Source: an uncultured Alphaproteobacteria bacterium (lineage in GTDB: Bacteria; Pseudomonadota; Alphaproteobacteria; Rs-D84). From it: 33,354 nt of DNA. The notes under the pieces are model-generated. The model was not told the origin of the DNA. It saw only the letters and a program-made list of their open reading frames with translations, and ran no database searches. Every line of letters starts with the position of its first letter. Within the stretch, counting starts at the first letter, position 1. The translations under genes and the position numbers were made by a program. Shown in pieces: positions 16,276 through 24,890 of the stretch. The stretch lies in the NCBI GenBank assembly GCA_949082785.1, contig CARVLU010000001.1:1-33354 (forward strand). Reading direction: 5' to 3'.

Positions 16276-16317
16276 ATATTTTCCTTTTGGTTTTTATTGG
16301 GGGCAGGGGCCCCATTG

Positions 16318-17394
16318 TTAACGCGCGGTCGTCTGACCAATCCCGTTGTATCGAACGACAGCCCACGGATACTGAACCACTGCGCCAGATGTTGCAGCGC
16401 TGATTTTTTGTGATACGACACTGTCTTTTTGGAAAATCGGATAGGCGCGTGCCAGTTCGATATATGAATTCAAAATGGTGGCCGGCCCATCGTTCATTTG
16501 GAAAATAACGTAAAAAACGTCTGAATTGCTGTCGGCGTTGTTAAATTGGGGAACCGCCACAATTTTCAAACGATTGCCGTAAGTTTCCTTTAAAATTGCG
16601 CGGGCGGATTTACCGTACATATTTGTACGGTCCAATTGGCCAATCGAACCGACTGCAACTGCCAAGATGATTGTGCCATTTTCTAATTCGTCTTCAACAA
16701 TACCATTAGACTGTGTGTACAGCTGACTGATGGCAGTGACCACGTCATTGGCGATTTGTTCCGGTGTTTTGTTAATCCAATATGTTGACGGCGTTTCGGC
16801 ACCATTGGATGCCACCGTTTCATAAGCAGCCAGGTTGGGTTCGTTCAAAATACCGTAGATAGGCGACATCCCACTTGCGGTTTGGACACCGGTAAAGAAA
16901 AAATCATTACGGGCGATTGCCAAGGTTCGCAGTGTCCCTGTTGCTTGGTCGGCGCGATAATTTTCATTCATTGCGGCAGATGTGGCGTCTTCCAAATCCG
17001 TCGCCAACCAGCTGTCCATGTAATAATACACGCCACGCATGACATAGGAATAGTTGGTTTTCTGTTCCAGACCATCCGCAGTCAGACCATCGTCCGGGCT
17101 AACAGTCCCCAGATATTCTTTCAGTTTAATGGTGACTGCCTTATCCCCCCAGCGACCGTTCTTTTCTGGACGCGCAATAGTGTCAGATACACGGGGCGCG
17201 GTCAGTACTTCAATGGCCTTGGGGCGAATATAGTTCAATGCCCCCAGCGGTACATTAATGTTTGGCGTTGTAACCATGGGGGCGGCTGTAATATTCGACA
17301 CAGAAATTACCCCTTTGGCACGGGCGGCCGCCAATAAATCACGGTTGTCAGTGTGAGCAATCGAAACCGCGTTATTTACTTTAAATTTTGTCAT
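16318..17394 (-). CDS. Major capsid protein (DUF2184 family)
   Basis: 358 aa, HK97-fold type. Signatures of DUF2184 capsids include YIRPKAIEVLTAPRVSDTIA followed by WGDKAVTIKLKEYLGTV, DLEDATSAAMNENYRADQA, and LAIARNDFFFTGVQTASGMS with PIYGILNEP. It ends with AVVQYPWAVVRYNGIGQT. SD AAGGACAATTC precedes the ATG. It follows the cement and DUF2213 protease genes, the standard order for DUF1073-portal phages. Confidence 0.9.
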   Translation of the reverse strand: MTKFKVNNAVSIAHTDNRDLLAAARAKGVISVSNITAAPMVTTPNINVPLGALNYIRPKAIEVLTAPRVSDTIARPEKNGRWGDKAVTIKLKEYLGTVSPDDGLTADGLEQKTNYSYVMRGVYYYMDSWLATDLEDATSAAMNENYRADQATGTLRTLAIARNDFFFTGVQTASGMSPIYGILNEPNLAAYETVASNGAETPSTYWINKTPEQIANDVVTAISQLYTQSNGIVEDELENGTIILAVAVGSIGQLDRTNMYGKSARAILKETYGNRLKIVAVPQFNNADSNSDVFYVIFQMNDGPATILNSYIELARAYPIFQKDSVVSQKISAATSGAVVQYPWAVVRYNGIGQTTAR

Positions 17395-17406
17395 GAATTG
17401 TCCTTG

Positions 17407-17901
17407 TTAAATGTTGTAAATTTCGCACGTCTGACCTGCTGCATTGCCGGTTTGGACTTTCCAGCCGGTATCAATAAAATTCTCTGGCGCGGATGTGCCC
17501 GTCTGAATTTCGCCGGTGGTTGTGTTGACGTAAACTGATTGCCCATGGACGGACGCAGTGGCAGACAGAACATAGACATAGCCACGTTTAACGGTGGCGC
17601 ATTCTTCGCCTGGATTGACGTTCAATGTGGCCAGGCCATCGCCGTTATCACCACCCCGCAGTGCCATTTGAAATTTTTCAAACACGCAAACGCCAGCAAT
17701 GTCTGCCGTCGTTTTGGATGCGGTGTCGGCACTGGGACCAATGATTTGCAATTCCGGGTTGGTGCCTTCAAAAACAAAACCGCCGGCAAATACGGCGGTT
17801 CCTTCGGCAATCATCGGGATTCTTGTCAGGGGATTTTGACGGGCAATTGTCCCCGGTTTACCCACTGCTTGGGTCGAATATACTGTGCTCTGAAAGGGCA
17901 T
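17407..17901 (-). CDS. Structural cement protein (Gp24-like capsid decoration)
   Basis: 164 aa, beta-rich. N-terminus QAVGKPGTIARQNPLTRIPM followed by VFAGGFVFEGTNPEL, a central GVCVFEKFQMAL, and TVKRGYVYVLSATASVHGQS with VYVNTTTGEIQTG, as in structural cement proteins that decorate HK97-fold capsids. It is encoded just before the major capsid protein, in about the expected stoichiometric neighbourhood. SD AAAGGAACAATAC. Confidence 0.75.
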   Translation of the reverse strand: MPFQSTVYSTQAVGKPGTIARQNPLTRIPMIAEGTAVFAGGFVFEGTNPELQIIGPSADTASKTTADIAGVCVFEKFQMALRGGDNGDGLATLNVNPGEECATVKRGYVYVLSATASVHGQSVYVNTTTGEIQTGTSAPENFIDTGWKVQTGNAAGQTCEIYNI

Positions 17902-17916
17902 GTATTGTTCCTTTGG

Positions 17917-19251
17917 TTAAATGTTAATGGTGATTTCTTCTTTATTGTTATCAACGTCGTAATTAAAGCCGTTGTCGATTTTTGTCTGGCTATTACAGAC
18001 TTTTAACATGGCGTATAATTCAGGCACTGATTCCTGGCCCACATCAACACCGCAATGGTTCAGCGCGCGGACCAACATATCGCGTTCAGACAGGCCAAAT
18101 GGATTGAATTCACCCATCAGTTCGCGCGCGGCATTATACGCGCGGCGTTGCCCGTCGCGTTCGGTGTCTTGCCGTTGTTTCCAGGCATTAAATAGTTTTT
18201 TCAGATTTTCGGCAGAGTTCTGCGATTTTACCCCACAATCTTTGGGGTCGTCGGGTTCTTCGTTATCACTGCGCGAATCTTCCGACGGATTGTATGCCAA
18301 CTGTTCCGCCAGCTTTGCAATTTCGCGAACTTTTTCGTCTTCGCCACCGTCAAATTCATCATTAGACTTGCCGGCGACGGCCATTATTTCACGGATTAAT
18401 TCGCGTTTGTCCACATTGTCGGCTTTGGACGTTTCCGATGCGTCATAGGCCAATTTTTCGGCCTTGCCGATAACTGTGCGCCACAATTCTTCGTCAACTT
18501 TGCCTTTCAGAATGCCGCCGATTTCATCTATTAACTTACGCTTATCCACGCTTTCTTCGTTTTCCACGATTGCGCCGGTATCTCGGTGGGCGTCTTCCTG
18601 TTCTTCCTGGCGAAAAAATTTATCCAGGTCAATGGTCTGGTCACCAATGACCAGTTTCATTCCATTTTTTACTTTCATATGATTAGCCTTGTTTGGTTGT
18701 TGGTTTAATACGCGTACTGCGGGTCCACAACGGCCGCGCGTGACCAGGGCCACATGGTTGCCCCGTATATCAGACGCCACAAAGTCATAATCAGGGTTAT
18801 CTGATTTGGTAAGCTTGTTTGTATATGACGCTGATAATTCTTCTTTCCCGTCCAAAATATCCTGGATAATCCCATCACCAGTGAATTTTAGCGGCACATA
18901 AATTGCATTGTTTTTAAACACCGCGGTTTCGCCGGTGGTCCCTTCTTGATAATCGCGGGCATCTGCCCCTTCGACACCCAGCCATTGATGGTCATTGGTA
19001 ATGGGCAATAATTTAAAGGTATCGGCGCCACGTTCCAGTTCTTCCGGTGGAACATAGACTTTATATATCTCGTCTGGCTGGACCGATACCCCATCTATCG
19101 TTGTTTCGTCGGGGCCTAATAATTCATGCCCGTAATATTCCAGTATGCCCGCCTGTAATACAGGGGATTCATCAACGAATAAATATCCATTTTCATCGCG
19201 GCGGCGATGGCTGGGTGCATTGGAAATTTTGAAATTTTGCGAAAGAAACAT
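17917..19251 (-). CDS. DUF2213 prohead protease-like protein with scaffold-like C-terminus
   Basis: 444 aa from the ATG at 19251, 2 bp after the upstream stop; a TTG at 19281 is rejected. N-terminal ~190 residues are the DUF2213 domain: ENGYLFVDESPVLQAGILEY, then a helical/beta core and SDIRGNHVALVTRGRCGPAV, the conserved NHVALVxxGR block of these proteases. The rest is acidic and helical, as expected for a scaffold. It contains an internal duplication: VDKRKLIDEIGGI...KLAYDASETSKADN followed by VDKRELIREIMAV...QLAYNPSEDSRSDN. The protease should mature the capsid and digest the scaffold. Confidence 0.8.
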   Translation of the reverse strand: MFLSQNFKISNAPSHRRRDENGYLFVDESPVLQAGILEYYGHELLGPDETTIDGVSVQPDEIYKVYVPPEELERGADTFKLLPITNDHQWLGVEGADARDYQEGTTGETAVFKNNAIYVPLKFTGDGIIQDILDGKEELSASYTNKLTKSDNPDYDFVASDIRGNHVALVTRGRCGPAVRVLNQQPNKANHMKVKNGMKLVIGDQTIDLDKFFRQEEQEDAHRDTGAIVENEESVDKRKLIDEIGGILKGKVDEELWRTVIGKAEKLAYDASETSKADNVDKRELIREIMAVAGKSNDEFDGGEDEKVREIAKLAEQLAYNPSEDSRSDNEEPDDPKDCGVKSQNSAENLKKLFNAWKQRQDTERDGQRRAYNAARELMGEFNPFGLSERDMLVRALNHCGVDVGQESVPELYAMLKVCNSQTKIDNGFNYDVDNNKEEITINI

Positions 19252-19253
19252 GC

Positions 19254-20165
19254 TTATAATCGTCCTTTTTTTATTATCCAATCGCCATCCGCGGTCTGCC
19301 GGGCTTCGTAATCATTGGCCAAGATGATGCCTTCGGCGGTGCATCGGCAGTTGGGGCGTTGATGGGGCAGTCCCCGGTGCCCATAACTGTCCACCACCGG
19401 ATAATGTACGGTATCGCCATATTTGTATATCTTGCCGTCTAACTGCTTATGCCCGCCGTATCCGGTTGATACACGTTCGTCGCCGACCGTTTTCCATTCA
19501 AAAAATTGAACACCGGCGGACCGTTGCATCAGCTGGTTTAAAGCTTCGTTCGCTTTCCCGGTCTGGTCGCGCGCAATACGCTTAATCCGGTCGTGGGCGA
19601 TATGTTTTTGTGTACGCAGGTCTTTTTCCACTGCCCGCCAGTTTTGGCCCGTCACAACCCCATCAAACACGATATTTTCGATGTTCGACAATGTCTGGCT
19701 GGTGGTGTTGCGGATTAAGGCCACGTTGCGTTTTATAATCAAACGCATGATTTCGTCATATTTGGACGCATCCCAGGGAATGGTAAACTTATCGTCCCCA
19801 TACAGGTTTTGCAGACTGTGGGTAACTGACCGCCGAATGTTACGTGTGGAACGTTCCAGCCATTTCTGTATTATTTTTTCACAATTGCGCACAAATATGG
19901 GTGTGTATTCAATCCGGTAGTAATCCAGCAGCTTTTCAATATTTTTGACGCTGGGGCGGGTCAGTTTTGGCGCCGCATTCTGTACTCGGATTGATGTATA
20001 AACGCGGCCCAGGCCCGAAAATATCGCCGATAACATACGGTCGGCTTCTTTGTCGATGGCATTACGATAAAAGACATCGGCGGATTTGTTGCGTATAATT
20101 GATGGCATCACGCGATACCCACCCGCGGCGCGTGCGCGTGCGTTTTGGCGCTGGGCTTCGGTCAT
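19254..20165 (-). CDS. Minor head protein, Mu F-like
   Basis: 303 aa. The C-terminal half has the Mu F-like pattern RIKRIARDQTGKANEALNQL, then FFEWKTVGDERVST followed by HKQLDGKIY and the ending GLPHQRPNCRCTAEGI (HPNCRC motif). Such proteins sit with the portal at the head vertex and may be ejected. It is not fused to a toxin here; the toxin-like domain is on the portal instead. It lies downstream of the small ORF that follows the portal. Confidence 0.85.
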   Translation of the reverse strand: MTEAQRQNARARAAGGYRVMPSIIRNKSADVFYRNAIDKEADRMLSAIFSGLGRVYTSIRVQNAAPKLTRPSVKNIEKLLDYYRIEYTPIFVRNCEKIIQKWLERSTRNIRRSVTHSLQNLYGDDKFTIPWDASKYDEIMRLIIKRNVALIRNTTSQTLSNIENIVFDGVVTGQNWRAVEKDLRTQKHIAHDRIKRIARDQTGKANEALNQLMQRSAGVQFFEWKTVGDERVSTGYGGHKQLDGKIYKYGDTVHYPVVDSYGHRGLPHQRPNCRCTAEGIILANDYEARQTADGDWIIKKGRL

Positions 20166-20168
20166 GGA

Positions 20169-20369
20169 TTATTCCCCATAAAAGAACATGTTGGCAATCA
20201 GGTCGGATTCTGTTATGCTGTTGTTAACTCCCTTAGCCAGCCCGGATTCGTTTAGCCGGTCGTTGTTCGCTAAGGGTTTTTGTCTTGACTTTATAGATAT
20301 GGCCGGTATACTATAAGTACACTCAACGGTGAACGAAGAATTAGGTCTGTCGTTCTTAATGGTAGCCAT
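20169..20369 (-). CDS. Small ORF after portal-nuclease fusion, possible immunity protein
   Basis: 66 aa from the ATG at 20369, 11 bp inside the portal stop end (overlap); a non-ATG start at 20411 also exists. Sequence starts MATIKNDRPNSSFTVECTY and ends SDLIANMFFYGE. No family recognised. It lies between the portal with its nuclease-like domain and the Mu F gene, so it is in the place where a toxin partner or antitoxin would be expected. The same DNA has an 8-bp inverted repeat, CCCTTAGC (20230-20237) and GCTAAGGG (20269-20276). The immunity role is only an inference from position. Confidence 0.5.
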   Translation of the reverse strand: MATIKNDRPNSSFTVECTYSIPAISIKSRQKPLANNDRLNESGLAKGVNNSITESDLIANMFFYGE

Positions 20370-20379
20370 AGTGCAAAAG

Positions 20380-22392
20380 TCAGCTATCGCCGTTGAGCTT
20401 TCTAATTTCAAAAGCCGTCAAAACAAATTTAATGTTTTTGCCATATAATTGCGGTGAAATAATCGCGGCATTATCGCCTTGTTTTATTTCCAAGCGTCCG
20501 GTAGACCTATTAAAGCTCAGCGTGCCGCGTTCAATGGTGTTGGTCAAATTGTTCAGCAACTTTTCCAAATTCTGACCTGTTTCTGTTCGACGCTTAATAA
20601 TATGTTGCAACCCCATATTATCGTTGCCCCAAATCAGGTCAATATCTCCAATGTCTGCCCGATTGAACGCTGCCGGCACATGACCAGCCCGCACGTCAAG
20701 CAATTTTTTAATAGCTGCTTGACCTTTGATGTTTTCATATTTGGGCCCCATGATATCGGACGGGGAAGCGCCCCCAGACCCAAATTTTCCATCTTTGTCG
20801 CGGGGGTGTTTGTTTTCGTCCCAGTCCGCATTTGACAGCGGGGTATCCAATCCAGAAGACAGGTCGCCCCCATCAGGGTCATCGTCCGGATAATCGTCCA
20901 GGTCCGACGCCAGTTCTTCCAACGCGATATTGTCCAGGTGAAATTCCTTGAACGATTTCAGCCATTCAAACACATCAGACTGCTTGCCGCCCAGTTCAAT
21001 CAGGGCCCGCGCCACATCGGCATACGACCGAATGTTTTCGGCGCGTTCTTTTTCACTGGATTCTTCCAGGGGATTGAACACATAATCCGGAAACTGTACA
21101 TATTTCCCGGTAACGGTCCCCGCAACAACCCCGTATGCAATCAGGATATTGTCCTTGGCGTCGGTCTGAATCGCACGACAGGTATCATACCACTTGCGTC
21201 GGTCGCCGTCGCCAGTCGCATCCATGCCTTGGGCGGACTTACCCATCAGCTCAGTGTATGGGATATTTGTCTTGGCTGACACCAACAGATAGAACAATTC
21301 GACATTGGCATCCATTCCGGTCAGTGGCGTGATTAACTGCGACACGTCATCGTCGTGCCGTAACGGACAAACTCCGAAGTTGTCCTGCGCCATGGACATG
21401 AATTCCAATTTTTGGCGCAATTGCTCGCCATTGTTTGTGACAAACGCAGACGGGTCCGATTTCATATAGATATATCGAAACCGCCCCATCAGGTTGGCCA
21501 GCGATTGTGACGCCAGGTTTGAATTGGCCACATCCTGTTTAATCAACTGGGTCAGCGGCATCCCAAAATACAGGGTCATGGGCCGCATCACTAATTCAGG
21601 GATGTTTGCTTCAAACTTCAAAAAATGACTGTGGTGAACAGTACCGATGCCAATAACGTACCACATGGTCGGATTCATATAATCCGCGGCCGCAGGGTTA
21701 ATCGTATCAACTTTGATTGGGACACAGTTAATTGGGTCGATATGCCGGAAACCACGAAAACGCGACATGTTTATGCGCGTCAGGTCCAAAGGCTGACTTA
21801 ATTCTTCCTGGCTTAAACCGAAATCCAGGTACAATAAACAGCCACCCGTGACATATTCACTGCGCACGGCACTAATTATATGTCGCCATAGGTCATATTT
21901 CTTTGCGGCGGCATCCACCTGGTCCATGTCCAGCCCACTGTCGTCTGGCAAGACAAGGTTGCCGCCTTTGGCGAATGGCGTTTGTGACAGCAGGTTAAAC
22001 ACCTTGGCGAACAAGGGGTCCTGGGCCAGCGAATAACATTCATAATAATTCACCGGTTGATACAGGTAAACACTGTTGTGGACAGTGCCGTATCCGCTGT
22101 TCACTGATTCCAATGGATTAATCCATTGGTTCTGTAACCGGCGCCTATGCGCATTATACATCGGGCGTGCTTTCCATGCGCCGACGTCTTTGGCGCCACC
22201 GGTTAATCGGGCATGGGCCAATGTCCACGGTTCAGCCAGTGAAACAGGGGCCTGGTTTGCCATTCCGGCTTTTAAAATACTGTAATTTGGGCCGCTATTA
22301 TTCGCTGGGCTTCTGATTTCTGCTGGCTGCGTTCCAGGTATAACATCAGGTGTTGTGTTATCCGATTTTTTCTTTTTGAATAAATGAAACAT
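20380..22392 (-). CDS. Portal protein (DUF1073) fused to C-terminal PBECR-like nuclease domain
   Basis: 670 aa. Residues ~50-500 are a DUF1073 portal: AEPWTLAHARLTGGAKDVGA, then a helix/beta core with YVTGGCLLYLDFG, FLKFEANIPE, ANVELFYLLVSAKTNIPYTE and LMGKSAQGMDATGDGDRR. An acidic linker (DDYPDDDPDGGDLSSG) and a DENKHPRDKDGKFGSGG segment (~525-541) lead to a last ~110 residues that are not portal. These contain AGHVPAAFNRADIGDIDLIW with GNDNMGLQHIIKRR and KNIKFVLTAFE, the layout of phage-Barnase-EndoU-ColicinE5/D-RelE-like (PBECR) nuclease domains. The C-terminal part may be a toxin carried in the virion. The portal call is firm; the nuclease call rests on motif resemblance. Confidence 0.85.
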   Translation of the reverse strand: MFHLFKKKKSDNTTPDVIPGTQPAEIRSPANNSGPNYSILKAGMANQAPVSLAEPWTLAHARLTGGAKDVGAWKARPMYNAHRRRLQNQWINPLESVNSGYGTVHNSVYLYQPVNYYECYSLAQDPLFAKVFNLLSQTPFAKGGNLVLPDDSGLDMDQVDAAAKKYDLWRHIISAVRSEYVTGGCLLYLDFGLSQEELSQPLDLTRINMSRFRGFRHIDPINCVPIKVDTINPAAADYMNPTMWYVIGIGTVHHSHFLKFEANIPELVMRPMTLYFGMPLTQLIKQDVANSNLASQSLANLMGRFRYIYMKSDPSAFVTNNGEQLRQKLEFMSMAQDNFGVCPLRHDDDVSQLITPLTGMDANVELFYLLVSAKTNIPYTELMGKSAQGMDATGDGDRRKWYDTCRAIQTDAKDNILIAYGVVAGTVTGKYVQFPDYVFNPLEESSEKERAENIRSYADVARALIELGGKQSDVFEWLKSFKEFHLDNIALEELASDLDDYPDDDPDGGDLSSGLDTPLSNADWDENKHPRDKDGKFGSGGASPSDIMGPKYENIKGQAAIKKLLDVRAGHVPAAFNRADIGDIDLIWGNDNMGLQHIIKRRTETGQNLEKLLNNLTNTIERGTLSFNRSTGRLEIKQGDNAAIISPQLYGKNIKFVLTAFEIRKLNGDS

Positions 22393-22396
22393 GGGA

Positions 22397-23911
22397 TTAC
22401 CGTCTTATAAAGCTGGTACGCAGCGCGGCCCAGTCTGTAATCTGATTTTGACGCCGAATTTTCAACGCATAAATCAACAGGTCCACAAAGTCGTCGTGGG
22501 CGGATTGTTTCCCGCCCGTGAAGGCTTCGCATTCCGAAATAAATTCCAGCAACCACGGGGCAGATTCTGGGATGTGGAAATATCCACTTTCCAAATCGGC
22601 GGCAATTTCGTTAAAGCGGGTAAATTTGTCCGTGACTTGGTCTTTGCGCAGATAGGCGTTATGAACAGTGGGCATCAATTCCCGAACGGGCATCCCGCGT
22701 TCGCGCAATTGCTGAATCAAAGATATGCCACTGCCTTTGTTTTCAATATAAACAGCACTGACTGGTGTTGTCGTATATCTGGCACAGGCAGATTCATAAA
22801 AACTGACCATGTCACGACACAGGTCGGGAAATATTACCTTTTTGCAATATCCATCCAGCATGTACAGGTCTTTGCCGCAAATGCCGAATAATCCGAATGC
22901 ACTGTTGTCGGCAGATTTCTTTTCGGTGAACGCGGTATCTGCCAAAATAAACAATTGGTCAAACGTATGGGGCGCCACACTGTATCGACGCATCCAGGCT
23001 GTTTGAATCAGGTTCCCGCCTTCTTTTACGGGCATCTGCTGATATTGTGCGGCAAATGTAAAGGTGTCTTTCTGCAATTCCTTGACACGGTCGTCTGTGT
23101 ATTGACGCGGTAATGCACACACATTATCTGCGTCCAATAATGGATGACGCCATGTTGTGAATTCGTACACCGTTTCCAGGAAACCGGTCAGGTCTTCCAG
23201 GTGCAGTCTTTGCTGGATGTTTAATATGGGGGTATTGCTGTGATTTAATCGTGTCAGCAACGTGTCAACAAAATACGTATGGACTTTCTTGCGCATGTTG
23301 GGGCTGCGGATGTCGGCGGGCTTGTTCCCGTCATCGATTATCAGCATGCCGCCAAATTCGTGTGCGTTGCGTCGTCCAGCGCCAAATCCAGTAATAGCAG
23401 ACCCAATCGACGCAAATAAAATTACGCCCCCCTGTGCGGTGGTTATTTTATGGCTGGTATATTTGGATTCTTTGTTTTGATTAAATAAATAATCTTTCCA
23501 AAATTCATCGACGGGGTCACAAATCGTTTCACTTAATTGGGGTTGACGGCCGCCATACATGGCAATATATGCAGGATGCTGCAATATTCCGGCAATTTCC
23601 TGGGCGATTTGCCCCAGCAAGTCTTGTGAATAGGACGTATAAATAAAATGTGCACGTGGATTCCAGGTTATCCCGTAGGCGACCAAATACTTGGCAAAAG
23701 TTGTCTTGGCGGTACGGGGCGGACAATTACTGTTTGCGCGCGTTTCTTTCCCGTCCAGTAATGACTGGAATTCAGCCAACATTTGTTCATGAACCGGGTC
23801 CAAGTCAAAGGTTGTACCTTCCACGACGCGGAACATATACAAGAACCAGTCGCGAAACCCGCGGTCTAATAAAACCTGGCCCAGATAACCTTTGTCAATT
23901 TCCGCCGTCAT
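22397..23911 (-). CDS. Terminase large subunit
   Basis: 504 aa. Walker A-like CPPRTAKTT at residues ~63-71, Walker B MLIIDDGNKP at ~189-198, a coupling-like LNIQQRLHLEDLTGF at ~230-244, and RNase H-like nuclease residues in LFILADTAF (~320-328, Asp325) and AHDDFVDLLIYAL (~471). It packages DNA into the prohead through the portal encoded next (4 bp away). It overlaps the small subunit gene by 17 bp. Confidence 0.95.
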   Translation of the reverse strand: MTAEIDKGYLGQVLLDRGFRDWFLYMFRVVEGTTFDLDPVHEQMLAEFQSLLDGKETRANSNCPPRTAKTTFAKYLVAYGITWNPRAHFIYTSYSQDLLGQIAQEIAGILQHPAYIAMYGGRQPQLSETICDPVDEFWKDYLFNQNKESKYTSHKITTAQGGVILFASIGSAITGFGAGRRNAHEFGGMLIIDDGNKPADIRSPNMRKKVHTYFVDTLLTRLNHSNTPILNIQQRLHLEDLTGFLETVYEFTTWRHPLLDADNVCALPRQYTDDRVKELQKDTFTFAAQYQQMPVKEGGNLIQTAWMRRYSVAPHTFDQLFILADTAFTEKKSADNSAFGLFGICGKDLYMLDGYCKKVIFPDLCRDMVSFYESACARYTTTPVSAVYIENKGSGISLIQQLRERGMPVRELMPTVHNAYLRKDQVTDKFTRFNEIAADLESGYFHIPESAPWLLEFISECEAFTGGKQSAHDDFVDLLIYALKIRRQNQITDWAALRTSFIRR

Positions 23912-24314
23912 TTGGATTGATTACACTGTCAATGTGATTATTAGCGGCGCGGGTATCTTCGACCGTAACATATCGGATAATGGGCGCCGTGGGTTCTACA
24001 ATGGATTTTGTGCAGAATTCTTCCTTGCGCTTTCGTTCCAACAACCATCTGGCTGTGGCGGCGTCGCCCGTGGCCAATGCGCCAGCAACGGCTTGGCGGG
24101 CCTTTATAACCTGTGTTTCTTTCAGGTCTTCTTTTCGCTGGGTAAATTCTGGGATTTTTTTTTGGTAATCATACAAAGATGTGGGATTTATGCCGGCAAA
24201 GATACATGCTTCGCGGTCGCTGCACCCCATTGAGAAAGCATATTCCAATTTGCCAATCACCGCAGGCGTCATCACACTGGGACGGCCAGCGTTGCTTTTT
24301 TTCTTTCTAGACAT
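23895..24314 (-). CDS. Terminase small subunit
   Basis: 139 aa. Basic N-terminus (SRKKKSNAGRPSVMTPAVI), then a helix-turn-helix-like part with MGCSDREACIFAGINPTSLYD, followed by a helical region KARQAVAGALATGDAATARW with LLERKRKEEF, all typical of HTH small terminases that recognise pac or cos DNA. It is the first gene of the late operon, with a leader of about 200 nt. The Shine-Dalgarno before the ATG is weak. Confidence 0.85.
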   Translation of the reverse strand: MSRKKKSNAGRPSVMTPAVIGKLEYAFSMGCSDREACIFAGINPTSLYDYQKKIPEFTQRKEDLKETQVIKARQAVAGALATGDAATARWLLERKRKEEFCTKSIVEPTAPIIRYVTVEDTRAANNHIDSVINPNDGGN

Positions 24315-24416
24315 GATATTTTAAAACTGGTGGGCGGCACAAGAAAAGAAAATGTATATACAAAGGTCTGAACAAAAGGATAAAAAGGAGATTCAGAGAA
24401 TTAAGCCGCCCAAAAC

Positions 24417-24445
24417 AAAAAAATACCCGCACACTGGGGCAGGTA
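24417..24445 (-). terminator. Intrinsic terminator in the late leader, upstream of terS
   Basis: On the minus strand TACCTGC (24445-24439), an 8-base loop and GCGGGTA (24430-24424) pair with one T-G wobble, followed by seven T. It lies between the late promoter and terS, so transcripts would stop after roughly 75-100 nt unless antiterminated, as at lambda tR'. Confidence 0.65.
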
Positions 24446-24526
24446 AGTGATGGGTTGGAGAGTGTAGTTAGGAATTGTCCTATATCCGCAACGGGCTAAA
24501 AACAGACAAATCCTATCTTACACCCT

Positions 24527-24555
24527 AATATACACTACGACCCCCAATGTGTCAA
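24527..24555 (-). promoter_or_regulatory. Late promoter (pR'-like), sigma70 type
   Basis: On the minus strand -35 TTGACA (24555-24550), a 17-bp spacer and -10 TATATT (24532-24527), one base from consensus. It lies 213 bp upstream of terS and points into the packaging and structural genes. The 348-bp gap 24315-24662 holds this promoter, the terminator and a leader with the palindrome AGGACAATTCCT. I see no gene in it. Confidence 0.75.
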
Positions 24556-24662
24556 GATAAAGTTTGGGCTATTGGTGCAAAATCCCCAGAAATCCGGGAT
24601 TTTTTATGTGTAAATTGGGGGACAATTATACAACCCAAAAAATTGTCCCGCCATGGTTATCA

Positions 24663-24890
24663 TTATTTTTTTTGCGCCTTCTTTTTCATTGGGGGTTCTG
24701 CCATGACAACAATGGTCCCCATTATCCACAGCATCAACCCAATGGCTAGTACAAGCGCCGCTGGCCCCCAGATTGGGATTGTCACCCACCACCACGACCA
24801 ATCAATGTAGCCGGTCAGCTTTAATACGATAAAAGCCACAGTCAGTAAGCCCGAAAAACCTATGCTCTCGACGGTTTGGGATTTATTCAC
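24663..24890 (-). CDS. Small two-pass membrane protein
   Basis: 75 aa from a GTG at 24890 preceded by AGGAGTAAAAA. Two membrane segments: GFSGLLTVAFIVLKLTGYI and a longer WSWWWVTIPIWGPAALVLAI region; Lys-rich end (MKKKAQKK). Short Trp-rich two-pass proteins of this kind occur in many phages (VLKLxGxIxWSWWWV pattern) without known function. Last gene before the late promoter; it overlaps the previous gene by 8 bp. Confidence 0.7.
   Translation of the reverse strand: MNKSQTVESIGFSGLLTVAFIVLKLTGYIDWSWWWVTIPIWGPAALVLAIGLMLWIMGTIVVMAEPPMKKKAQKK

Noticed and set aside
17539..18006. 155-aa plus-strand ORF opposite the cement and protease genes
   Set aside because: It spans two well-supported minus-strand genes and their junction; no start signal or family.
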